Under the pieces are notes generated by a model. The model made no database searches. It was not told the DNA's origin and saw nothing but the letters and a program-made list of their open reading frames with translations. Both the position numbers and the translations under genes were made by a program. DNA of 35,696 nucleotides from Bacteroidota bacterium (GTDB taxonomy: Bacteria > Bacteroidota > Ignavibacteria > UBA10030 > UBA8401), in contig JAGVPT010000126.1 in NCBI GenBank assembly GCA_020052095.1, positions 1-35,696 of the forward strand, in the 5' to 3' direction. Shown piece after piece: positions 14,135 through 21,931 of the stretch (positions are counted from its first letter, which is position 1; every line of letters begins with the position of its first letter).

Positions 14135-14548
14135 TTATTTAATCTTATTTGGCGTTTGTGTTTGAGTTGTCACTGTCATATCATACTCGGGGAAGTTTGT
14201 TGCATCTATTGCAACCTTACCAACACCGTGCAACACAACTTGTGTTGAAGTTCCCGCTGTCTTAATCGTATATGTACCATTCGCGTTGTTTGTAAATGCA
14301 GTAGAAGCCAAGATTCCAAGACTTGTAGAATCAGTCGAAAGACCTGCAAACGATTTGCCGCCGCCGCCAAGACTTACTGGCTTTGCATAGTACTGCTGTG
14401 CCTTCGCTGCCAACGTTGTCAAGTCGCCAATCACGGCGGTGCGGTTTTGATCCACAGCATTATCCTGGAACATCGTGATTCCGACGACTACAGCTACACC
14501 AACTATGATGACTCCAAGAATTATCAGAAGAAGCTGCTGTTGGCCCAT
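14135..14548 (-). CDS. major-pilin-like protein, paralogue 3 (first in the array)
   Basis: The 137-residue product (MGQQQLLLIILGVIIVGVAV...) has the N-terminal helix, the MFQDNAVDQNR linker and a Gly-rich head (LGGGGKSF, NNANGTYTIKT, HGVGK). Its C terminus ends NKIK, whereas the sisters end KVN. The segment TSTQVVLHGVGKV is shared with paralogue 1 while the N-terminal half is closest to paralogue 2. Such a mosaic could reflect gene conversion. No Shine-Dalgarno sequence is apparent. It is the promoter-proximal gene, with a possible sigma-54 element about 85 bases upstream. Pilin identity is inferred as for paralogues 1 and 2. Confidence 0.77.
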   Translation of the reverse strand: MGQQQLLLIILGVIIVGVAVVVGITMFQDNAVDQNRTAVIGDLTTLAAKAQQYYAKPVSLGGGGKSFAGLSTDSTSLGILASTAFTNNANGTYTIKTAGTSTQVVLHGVGKVAIDATNFPEYDMTVTTQTQTPNKIK

Positions 14549-14630
14549 CGGCTTTTGCTTTTCTTACTCTGAAATGATGGTGAATTGAGAAAAAATTAGA
14601 ATACACTTATCTTGATTTAGCCATACTGTT

Positions 14631-14646
14631 TCATTTACCGTGCCAA
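14631..14646 (-). promoter_or_regulatory. possible sigma-54 promoter of the pilin array
   Basis: The minus strand reads TTGGCACG (14646-14639), a perfect -24 element, then four bases and ATGA where TTGC is expected. The -12 element is therefore poor. Sigma-54 control of pilin genes by PilR is known in several phyla, which makes the match worth noting. A weak sigma-70 reading (TTGGCA with a 15-base spacer to TATGGC) is the alternative. Confidence 0.35.
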
Positions 14647-14677
14647 AGTAGAACGAGGTAGTTTTGCCTTAATTCAG

Positions 14678-14750
14678 GGATTTTTCAATCGGGGCAGAAT
14701 TTTTTACCGAGGGCAAGTCATTCTTACCTGGCGATTTCTGCACAAGGGCA
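14678..14750. repeat. three short direct repeats upstream of the pilin promoter
   Basis: Two contiguous 19-base units (14678-14696 and 14697-14715) share 13 of 19 positions, and a third, shorter unit lies at 14733-14750. Each begins GAttT or GGAtT and ends GGGCA. They lie 30-110 bases upstream of the putative -24 element, where enhancer-binding activators usually bind. Their function is unproven. Confidence 0.35.
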
Positions 14751-14843
14751 GGTGGGGCTTAAACCAATAGGGGGTGTGAAGGGGGCGGCTTTGATGTTAA
14801 TTAGAATATTACGAGTGACCTAAAGAGCCGGTCGAAAAGCATC

Positions 14844-14956
14844 GCCACAAAGTCACGAAGACACCAAGGTGTGTGAGGACTTCATTTTTTCTCTTCTTTC
14901 TCTTAGTGCCTTGCCTGCCCGCCGCTTCGCTTTGGCAGGCGGGGTGCCTTTGTGGC
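14844..14956. repeat. GCCACAAAG inverted-repeat element with nested palindrome
   Basis: Perfect 9-bp ends, GCCACAAAG (14844-14852) and CTTTGTGGC (14948-14956), bracket a T/C-rich centre. It belongs to the same motif style as the inner arms of TIR elements B-D but lacks the outer TGATGTTACGCA ends. A 31-base palindromic insert (14913-14943; GCCTGCC with GGCAGGC) is flanked by identical 7-base copies of GTGCCTT (14906-14912 and 14944-14950). That looks like an insertion with target duplication. The rest of the 440-base gap before glnB shows only the direct repeats and promoter listed separately. Confidence 0.65.
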
Positions 14957-14988
14957 TAATAACGGGTTTTCGTCCAAGCTTCTAGAAT

Positions 14989-15360
<372 letters not shown>

Positions 15361-15384
15361 TTAATGAAGTGGGCTCAGTTGAAT

Positions 15385-15507
15385 AGTGATGCCATGAATT
15401 CTACTGTTTTGGTTGTGCCATTCTCTCAATTCTCGCGGGTTCAATTGAGAAAGTCATGGCATCACTTGGTTAATCAATGACGCAAAAATCAAAAGATCCC
15501 ACCACCG
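15385..15507. repeat. modular hairpin repeat, copy 2
   Basis: Ends AGTGATGCCATGA (15385-15397) and TCATGGCATCACT (15454-15466) are inverted, with an inner TCTCAATT/AATTGAGA pair. On the minus strand CGGTGGTGGGATCTTTTGA (15507-15489) and about 60 following bases parallel the plus-strand sequence from 18766 in copy 3. It fills the secA-glnB gap and starts four bases after the secA stop codon. It lacks the CTATCCGATTGCT hairpin of the other copies. Confidence 0.7.
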
Positions 15508-15511
15508 AATG

Positions 15512-18500
15512 TTACTTACCGTGACAATTCTTGTATTTTTTCCCACTGCCGCAGGGACAGGGATCGTTTCTGCCGACCTTCTCCACCGCATGCAATTGCT
15601 GCACCTTGGGCGCAGGGGGCTGGGCTCCGCGGGCGCCCTCGCTTCCTTCCACCGGTTCACGATTTGCCTGGAATCCGAGGCCGGTCGCCGCATCGTGCGT
15701 CATCGTCAATTGGTCCTTCCGGAGCGAGCGGCGAGCTCGCTGAATCGGGATGCGCTCGGTCGTTTCCGGGAAGAGCTTAAAGACGAGATTAAGCGCTTCA
15801 CGGTTGATCATCCCGATCATTTCCATGAACATCCTGAACGCCTCTCCCTTATACTCGAGAATTGGATCCTTCTGCCCGTATGCCCGGAGATGGATTCCTT
15901 CCTTCAGGTCATCCATTTCCCGAAGATGCTCTTTCCACCGGATATCAATCACCTGGAGCATCGCCATCCGCTCGAGAGCGCCCATGATCTCAGCGCCGAT
16001 CTTCTCTTCTTTGCGCTTATAGAATTCGGAGGCGACGGTAACCGCCTCATTCTTCACGCCTTCTTTGCCCAATTTTTGAAATTGTTCGGGAGTGACGTTG
16101 AAATCGACCAACAAATTTACACGGAGATTTTCCTTCAACCCAACGAGGTCTCCTTCGTCATAATATTTTTCGACAAGTTCGTCGACGAAGTCACTGAGCA
16201 TCGAGAAAATGTCATCCTTTAGCCGCTCGCCCAACAATGCGTGGCGACGTTTTGCGTAGATGACTTCGCGCTGCTGGTTCATCACATTGTCGTACTCCAG
16301 CAGGCGTTTTCGAATGCCAAAGTTATTTTCTTCAACTTTTTTCTGAGCACGTTCGATCGATTTCGTTATCATGCTGTGCTGGATCACTTCCCCTTCTTGC
16401 AGTCCCATCCGCTCCATGATACCGGCAATTCGATCACTGCCGAAGAGCCGGAGCAGATCGTCTTCAAGCGACAAGAAGAACTTTGAAGAACCCGGATCGC
16501 CCTGGCGTCCGGAACGACCCCGCAACTGCCGGTCGATGCGCCGCGCCTCATGCCGCTCAGTCCCTACAATGTGTAATCCCCCCACATCGCGAACGCCTGG
16601 ACCGAGCTTGATATCCGTTCCGCGCCCAGCCATATTTGTCGCGATTGTCACCGCGCCGGGCAATCCCGCGTTCTGCACAATTTCCGCCTCACGTTGATGC
16701 TGCTTCGCATTCAAAACATTGTGCGGAACAGACTTCCTCTTCAACATTCTGCTGATGGTCTCCGAGACCTCAACGCTCGTGGTTCCGACAAGCACCGGCC
16801 TTCGCATCCCCCTCATATCTTCGATCTCGCTGATGACGGCGTTGTATTTTTCTCGTATTGTTTTGTAGACAACGTCTTCAACATCTGCGCGAATGGCTTT
16901 TTTATTTGTAGGAATCGAGACGACATCCAGCTTATAGATTTCGAAGAATTCCGCTGCTTCGGTCTCGGCGGTACCCGTCATCCCAGCGAGCTTCTTGTAG
17001 AGGCGGAAATAATTTTGCAGTGTTACCGTCGCGAGGGTCTGCGTATCGCGCTCAACCTTCACTCCTTCTTTCGCCTCGATGGCCTGATGAAGCCCATCCG
17101 AATATCGCCTTCCGTGCAGCAAGCGTCCCGTAAACTCGTCGACGATCATCACTTTGCCGTCGTCGGTCACGACGTACTCGTCATCCTTTTCGTACAAAGA
17201 ATATGCTTTGAGCAACTGCAACACAGTGTGAATGCGGTCGCTTCGTTCAGCGTAGAGTTTATTTATCTCATCCTTTTTCACTTGCTTTTGCTCCGCCGTC
17301 AGCCCGGGAGTATTTTCGACCACGCTCACCTCAGTCCCGATATCGGGCAAAACAAAAAAGTCCGTGTCGGTGCTGCCGGCAAGCAGTTCGCGCCCCTTTT
17401 CGGTCAGGTCAATTGAGTGATTTTGCTCATCGATCGCGTAATACAGCTCATCATCGATTTCGTGCATGCGCTTCGATTGTTCGGCAAGGTAGATGTTCGC
17501 AGTTTCCAGCATAAGTTTTTTTGACGCGCCGTCGGAAAAGATTTTGATGAGTTTCTTATTCTTCGGAGCTCCCCGGTTCGCGCGCAGGAGCAGAATGCCC
17601 GCATCGTCCTTCTTTTTTTCATCCTGAAAGAGCAACTCGGCATCGCTCACAATTTTTGCGACAAGGTTCCTTTGCGCAGTCACGAGCCGTTCGACGCGCG
17701 GTTTCATCTCCCCGAATTTCTGGTCGTCTACTTCGACGGGTCCGCTGATAATTAACGGCGTTCGCGCCTCGTCGATGAGGACGGAGTCTACCTCGTCCAC
17801 GATGGCGTAATAGTGTCCGCGTTGCACCATATCGTCCGGAGTGCCCACCATATTGTCGCGAAGGTAATCAAAACCAAACTCGTTATTTGTCCCATAGGTA
17901 ATATCGGCAGCGTACTGAACGCGGCGTTGCTGCGGTTCCTGGTTCTGGAGAATGCAGCCGACTTTCAGGCCGTGAAATTCAAAGATCTTTCCCATCCACT
18001 GGCTGTCGCGGAGTGCCAAATAGTCGTTTACCGTCACGAGGTGCACTCCCCTTCCCGCGAGGGCATTCAAATACATAGGCAACGTTGCGACAAGAGTTTT
18101 CCCTTCGCCGGTGGCCATCTCTGAGATTTTTCCCTGGTGCAGGACAATTCCGCCAATGAGCTGGACATCGAACGGCACCATGTCCCAGACGGATTTGTTA
18201 CCGGCAACCTCCCACATCTGCCCGAGTAGACGACGGCACGTTTCTTTCACAACAGCAAACGCTTCCGGCAATATCTCGTCTAGCGACTCTTTGACGGTCT
18301 CGTGCAGCTCCTTTTCAGCTTCGTCGATCTCATCGTACGCTGTTTCGCGCTCTTCAAATGTGGTGTCCGACTTCAATTGCTCTCGAAGCTCTCCAAGACG
18401 TGCGTTCACATCAGCGGTCGCATCGGCAATGCGTTTCTTGAATTCCTCCGTCTTCGCCTTTAACTCATCATCCGAAAGCGATTTGTAGGATTCAAAATGG

Positions 18501-18586
18501 CGATTGATCTCTTCTACCCTCGGCAAGAGCAATCGGACGTCTTTTTCATGTTTGCCGCCGAATATTTTCTTCAATATATCTAACAT
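15512..18586 (-). CDS. secA: preprotein translocase ATPase SecA
   Basis: The 1024-residue motor drives Sec-dependent export at the SecYEG channel. Walker A MATGEGKT (157-164), DEVDSVLIDEARTPLIISG (nucleotide domain 1), the TDIKLG motif and GRSGRQGDPG (domain 2) are intact. The C-terminal zinc and SecB-binding tail has CPC (1010-1012) and NCH (1020-1022). It is longer than the E. coli form (901) because of inserts around residues 300-390, including an Arg/Lys-rich region near ANRGAPKNKKLIK. Such inserts are usual in the Bacteroidota/Chlorobiota side of the tree. AGGGAG precedes the ATG by four bases, and a promoter lies at 18625-18653. It appears to be monocistronic. Confidence 0.97.
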   Translation of the reverse strand: MLDILKKIFGGKHEKDVRLLLPRVEEINRHFESYKSLSDDELKAKTEEFKKRIADATADVNARLGELREQLKSDTTFEERETAYDEIDEAEKELHETVKESLDEILPEAFAVVKETCRRLLGQMWEVAGNKSVWDMVPFDVQLIGGIVLHQGKISEMATGEGKTLVATLPMYLNALAGRGVHLVTVNDYLALRDSQWMGKIFEFHGLKVGCILQNQEPQQRRVQYAADITYGTNNEFGFDYLRDNMVGTPDDMVQRGHYYAIVDEVDSVLIDEARTPLIISGPVEVDDQKFGEMKPRVERLVTAQRNLVAKIVSDAELLFQDEKKKDDAGILLLRANRGAPKNKKLIKIFSDGASKKLMLETANIYLAEQSKRMHEIDDELYYAIDEQNHSIDLTEKGRELLAGSTDTDFFVLPDIGTEVSVVENTPGLTAEQKQVKKDEINKLYAERSDRIHTVLQLLKAYSLYEKDDEYVVTDDGKVMIVDEFTGRLLHGRRYSDGLHQAIEAKEGVKVERDTQTLATVTLQNYFRLYKKLAGMTGTAETEAAEFFEIYKLDVVSIPTNKKAIRADVEDVVYKTIREKYNAVISEIEDMRGMRRPVLVGTTSVEVSETISRMLKRKSVPHNVLNAKQHQREAEIVQNAGLPGAVTIATNMAGRGTDIKLGPGVRDVGGLHIVGTERHEARRIDRQLRGRSGRQGDPGSSKFFLSLEDDLLRLFGSDRIAGIMERMGLQEGEVIQHSMITKSIERAQKKVEENNFGIRKRLLEYDNVMNQQREVIYAKRRHALLGERLKDDIFSMLSDFVDELVEKYYDEGDLVGLKENLRVNLLVDFNVTPEQFQKLGKEGVKNEAVTVASEFYKRKEEKIGAEIMGALERMAMLQVIDIRWKEHLREMDDLKEGIHLRAYGQKDPILEYKGEAFRMFMEMIGMINREALNLVFKLFPETTERIPIQRARRSLRKDQLTMTHDAATGLGFQANREPVEGSEGARGAQPPAPKVQQLHAVEKVGRNDPCPCGSGKKYKNCHGK

Positions 18587-18624
18587 CGACTCCCTTTAGT
18601 ATGTAATTCGCCGAATACCCTTAA

Positions 18625-18653
18625 AATATAAAAATAAATCGAGAGAAGAGCAA
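18625..18653 (-). promoter_or_regulatory. predicted secA promoter
   Basis: TTGCTC (18653-18648), 17 bases and TATATT (18630-18625) lie about 40 bases before the secA start. The surrounding TTTATTTTTATATTTT stretch is the same as in the M23 peptidase promoter at 28659-28687. Confidence 0.5.
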
Positions 18654-18667
18654 TCTACAGGGAAAAT

Positions 18668-18845
18668 GGGGTGGTGGTACGGTTTCGAGCTATCCGATTG
18701 CTCGCAGCAATCGGATAGCTTGTTGACTGCTACAATTCCTGCAAAATGCAACACTACCGAAAGACGGGGCGGGGTCTTTTGATTTTGACGTTATTGATAC
18801 GCCAAGTTATGCCTTTACTTTCCCAATTGAATCCGCGAGAATCTA
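18668..18845. repeat. modular hairpin repeat, copy 3
   Basis: A perfect 15-bp hairpin, AGCTATCCGATTGCT / AGCAATCGGATAGCT (18688-18702 and 18706-18720, loop CGC), is followed by TGTTGACTG and CAATTCCTGCAAAATG. These match the reverse complement of copy 1 (12609-12678). Then GGGGCGGGGTCTTTTGA (18766-18782) and a degenerate AAGTTATGCC...CAATTGAATCCGCGAGAAT segment match copy 2. The hairpin module is therefore inverted relative to the GGGGTCTTTTGA module when compared with copy 1. Its left end lies about 80 bases upstream of the secA start. Confidence 0.72.
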
Positions 18846-18980
18846 GTAACAGGTATATGCAAAATAGTGACAGTGATGGCTTCAATATTCAACTGAATCG
18901 CGAGCCACTCATTTGCAAATGGGACTCAAAGGTCAATACGGCTGACTGGTGAATAGGAAGTGCTGTTTACCGGCGGCTGT
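18846..18980. other. remainder of the gap between the adenosyltransferase and secA
   Basis: This is non-coding sequence 3' of the cobalamin adenosyltransferase gene. The only structure I see is a perfect 12-bp palindrome, CATTTGCAAATG (18910-18921). No U-tailed terminator for the upstream operon is visible. Confidence 0.3.
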
Positions 18981-19538
18981 TCACGGATTTAAGGAAGGAT
19001 TCATCCATTGCACTTCTTTCTTCTTCTCGAGTCGGTTCGCGTAACGGGCGAGCACGAAGAGCAGATCGGAAAGACGGTTGAGGTACACTATAACGTCATC
19101 GCCAACATCTTCCGAACGAGACAGACGCACCACGGATCGTTCCGCGCGTCGGCAGACGGTCCTCGCAAGATGAAGATGTGAAGCGACAACGGTTCCCCCG
19201 GGAAGAATAAAAGCCTTGAGCGGCGTAAGCGAGATTTCAAGTGTGTCAATGACCTTCTCCAACAAACTGGAGGCGGAGTGTGTAATGCGAGGGATTGAAG
19301 AACCCTTGGTATCGTTAGGCGCGGCTAAATCCGCTCCGAGAATAAACAGATCTTGTTGGATAATCTTGAGAACAACGTCGATCTTCTTTTTCGGTCGTAG
19401 CGCGCGAACGACGCCTATAATAGAATTCAACTCATCGACGGCACCGTACGCTTCTATCCGCAACGCGTCTTTCGGCACGCGCTCCCCTCCGAACAAGCCT
19501 GTTTCACCTTTGTCGCCCGTCTTAGTATAGATTTTCAT
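18981..19538 (-). CDS. cob(I)alamin adenosyltransferase, PduO/MMAB type
   Basis: The enzyme transfers the adenosyl group of ATP to cob(I)alamin to make coenzyme B12. The N-terminal signature TKTGDKGETGLFGGERV is the PduO-type ATP-binding motif. CRRAERSVVRLSR and YLNRLSDLLFVLARY later in the protein are the conserved helical-bundle residues. I prefer the ATG at 19538 (185 residues), which puts the signature at residue 4 as in the family. An in-frame ATG at 19583 would overlap the upstream gene by 35 bases and add 15 unconserved residues. The gap to the upstream stop is then 10 bases, so it is probably the last gene of the BamA-like operon. No B12-dependent enzyme is encoded nearby. Confidence 0.92.
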   Translation of the reverse strand: MKIYTKTGDKGETGLFGGERVPKDALRIEAYGAVDELNSIIGVVRALRPKKKIDVVLKIIQQDLFILGADLAAPNDTKGSSIPRITHSASSLLEKVIDTLEISLTPLKAFILPGGTVVASHLHLARTVCRRAERSVVRLSRSEDVGDDVIVYLNRLSDLLFVLARYANRLEKKKEVQWMNPSLNP

Positions 19539-19548
19539 ACGTTCAGCG

Positions 19549-20433
19549 TCAGCGTTTCTCAATCCTCTTAACCAATTCTTCAAGAGTCTTAATGCGCTCT
19601 TCGAGGGCTGTATCTCCCTGCACGGTCGTTTGGATATCGCGAAGTTCCGTCCGCCGCAACTCGTCGACCTTGTCGTTGAGCTCCTGAAGCATCAATTCCG
19701 ATTTGAGATTCACCTGGTAATCGAGTTCGGCCTTCAACCGGTCAATTTTTTGAGCCCGATTCTGGCTCATCATAATTACGGGCGCTTGGGCTGCAGCAAT
19801 AGTCGAGAGCATAAGATTAAGAAAGATAAAGGGATACATATCGAAGGGCTGAAACCAGAGCTGAATTGTGTTCATGGCCATCCACCCGAATAGAAATACT
19901 CCGAATGCAATGATGAACGCCCAACTGCCGCCGAATTCTGCAATCTTATCGGCGAGCCGGTCGCCGAAGCTCAACTGCTCCTCGATCTCCTCATTGACGT
20001 TCTTTGAGGCGAGCGACATCACGAGATCATCCGTCGCGCGCAAGCGCTTCCCTATCTCGCTCATCATGGCGATAGCTACCGCGGGGCGCTCCAGAAGAAA
20101 TGTAACGAACTCCTGGCGTTTCATTTGGAGAAGGACACACTCTTCCATCGCCGTCGCTGTAGCCGTCCTCGGCTGACCGTCAATCAGAGACAACTCGCCA
20201 AAAAAATCTCCCTCATGGAGGTGCGAAATGCGGAGCTTCTCATTTTTCCCGCCAAGTGGCACTGAAATTTCAATCGTCCCTTTTTCGATGACGAACATCG
20301 AGGAGCCGCTTTCGCCCTTCACAAAGAGAACGTCTCCTTCTTTTAGAGTCCGACGTTCCCACAAATCCGAAAGCAATTCCTGGTCTGCCGGGGTCAGCCT
20401 CTCAAAGATCGGAATTTTCGAAATCACATCCAA
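19549..20433 (-). CDS. cyclic-nucleotide-binding domain plus DUF1003 membrane protein
   Basis: The 294-residue product has an N-terminal cNMP-binding domain (about 8-125) with the phosphate-binding-cassette region GELSLIDGQPRTATA (about 74-88). A DUF1003 module (about 150-260) follows with two transmembrane helices (about 170-190 and 205-228) and the signature SQNRAQKIDRLKAELDY. The end is a coiled coil. It is probably an inner-membrane sensor that responds to a nucleotide ligand; no enzymatic domain is attached. TTG at 20433 is the only start that keeps the frame open, and it is preceded by GAGGAGAAGG, a strong ribosome site. It lies 31 bases after the M20 dipeptidase gene. Ligand and function are unknown. 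Confidence 0.87.
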   Translation of the reverse strand: MDVISKIPIFERLTPADQELLSDLWERRTLKEGDVLFVKGESGSSMFVIEKGTIEISVPLGGKNEKLRISHLHEGDFFGELSLIDGQPRTATATAMEECVLLQMKRQEFVTFLLERPAVAIAMMSEIGKRLRATDDLVMSLASKNVNEEIEEQLSFGDRLADKIAEFGGSWAFIIAFGVFLFGWMAMNTIQLWFQPFDMYPFIFLNLMLSTIAAAQAPVIMMSQNRAQKIDRLKAELDYQVNLKSELMLQELNDKVDELRRTELRDIQTTVQGDTALEERIKTLEELVKRIEKR

Positions 20434-20464
20434 TGGAGCACCTTCTCCTCATTGTTGGGCGATG

Positions 20465-21856
20465 TCATTTTCTCTTGTGACCGCCTTTCCAAAAACTGGG
20501 AAGCTCGTTGTAGAAATATGCGGACGTTCGAATCCCGCCGAAAAAGTTGTCAAGATTTATGAACTCATCCGGCGAATGTGCATTTTCGTCCGGCAGGCCG
20601 AAACCAAGCAGCACGGTGTCAAGTCCGAGGATGTTCTTGAATTGCACAACGATGGGTATCGATCCACCTTCGCGTTGGTACAGGGGTTTTTTGCCGAAGC
20701 CTTTCTCTAGCGCAGCAACTGCAGCTTTTACACCCGGGCTGTCGATCGGGGTAATTGCCGCCTCGCCTCCGTGGAGCATGCGCACTTTGACATCAACGGT
20801 TTTCGGGGCGATCTTCCTAAAGTGTTTCTCAAACAATTTCGCGACTTCAGCAGAGGTCTGGTCGGGAACGAGCCGCATCGAAATTTTCGCAAATGCCTTT
20901 GCCGGAAGCACCGTCTTTGCACCTTCTCCGGTGTATCCTCCCCAAATGCCATTGCACTCCAAGGTCGGCCGGGCCCACACCCGCTCCAGGGTTGTGAAAC
21001 CTTTCTCGCCGTACAATTGTTTCACCCCAAGTTCTTTTGCATATTTTTTGTCGCTGAACGGAAGTTTCTTGAACGACACTCGTTCCGCTTTCGTGAGTGG
21101 ACGGACGGCGTCGTAAAATCCATTCACGGTCACTTTGCCGTTCTTGTCGTGCAACGATGCAATCAACTCGCAAAGCGCCTGCACGGGATTGTGCACCGAT
21201 CCGCCAAACGAGCCCGAATGCAGATCGCGGTTCGGTCCGGTCACCTCAACCTCCATGTACGAAAGGCCTCGCAGACTGTAGCAGATGGACGGAACTCCCT
21301 TTGCGTACATTCCTGAATCGGAAATGACGACGAGGTCCGCCTTGAGCATTTCTTTGTGCTCTTTGACAAATCTATCGAGGTTTACACTCCCCACTTCCTC
21401 TTCCCCTTCAATCAACAATTTGATATTCACCGGAAGCGATCCAACTTGTTTCATGTACGCTTCAATCGCTTTGAAGTGAATAAAGACCTGGCCCTTGTCG
21501 TCGGCGGAGCCACGAGCGTATAGATTCTCTCCGCGAATCGTTGCCTCAAACGGCGGCGATGTCCAGAGGTTTAACGGGTCGACCGGCTGCACATCGTAAT
21601 GCCCGTAAAAAAGAACGGTCGGATCGCCTGGGGAGTGCAGCCAATTGCCATAGACGAGCGGATGCCCGCCGGTTGGGAGAATCTGCACGCTTTCCATGCC
21701 GATCGTTCTCATCTGGTCGGCCGCCCATTGCGCGCACTTCATCATGTCGCCATCGTGATCTTTCTGTGAGCTGATACTGGGAATAGCCAAGAACTCTTTG
21801 AGTTCTTTCAAGTATCGTTCTTTGTTGGCCTCGATGTATGGCAGAACTTTTTCCAT
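20465..21856 (-). CDS. M20 family dipeptidase
   Basis: The 463-residue di-zinc peptidase (M20, CNDP/PepV-like) is expected to cleave dipeptides in the cytoplasm. Metal and catalytic residues are visible: GHYDVQP (His86, Asp88), GSADDKG (Asp119 and following), EGEEEVGS (Glu152-Glu153) and a C-terminal histidine in ENAHSPDE. The insert (lid) domain spans about residues 200-330 with NRDLHSGSFGG. Length is typical. There is no signal peptide. GGGAG lies eight bases before the ATG. It sits between metG and the cNMP/DUF1003 gene, and the substrate cannot be read from sequence. Confidence 0.92.
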   Translation of the reverse strand: MEKVLPYIEANKERYLKELKEFLAIPSISSQKDHDGDMMKCAQWAADQMRTIGMESVQILPTGGHPLVYGNWLHSPGDPTVLFYGHYDVQPVDPLNLWTSPPFEATIRGENLYARGSADDKGQVFIHFKAIEAYMKQVGSLPVNIKLLIEGEEEVGSVNLDRFVKEHKEMLKADLVVISDSGMYAKGVPSICYSLRGLSYMEVEVTGPNRDLHSGSFGGSVHNPVQALCELIASLHDKNGKVTVNGFYDAVRPLTKAERVSFKKLPFSDKKYAKELGVKQLYGEKGFTTLERVWARPTLECNGIWGGYTGEGAKTVLPAKAFAKISMRLVPDQTSAEVAKLFEKHFRKIAPKTVDVKVRMLHGGEAAITPIDSPGVKAAVAALEKGFGKKPLYQREGGSIPIVVQFKNILGLDTVLLGFGLPDENAHSPDEFINLDNFFGGIRTSAYFYNELPSFWKGGHKRK

Positions 21857-21931
21857 TCGTGCTCCCGGTAAGTATTGAAAGAGTTATTGTTGAGTATTGT
21901 TTTTGGAGTACACCCATACGAGATCGCAAAG

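Noticed and set aside
16694-17416. 240-codon open frame on the plus strand inside secA
   Set aside because: secA is full length with all motifs, and the antisense frame resembles nothing.
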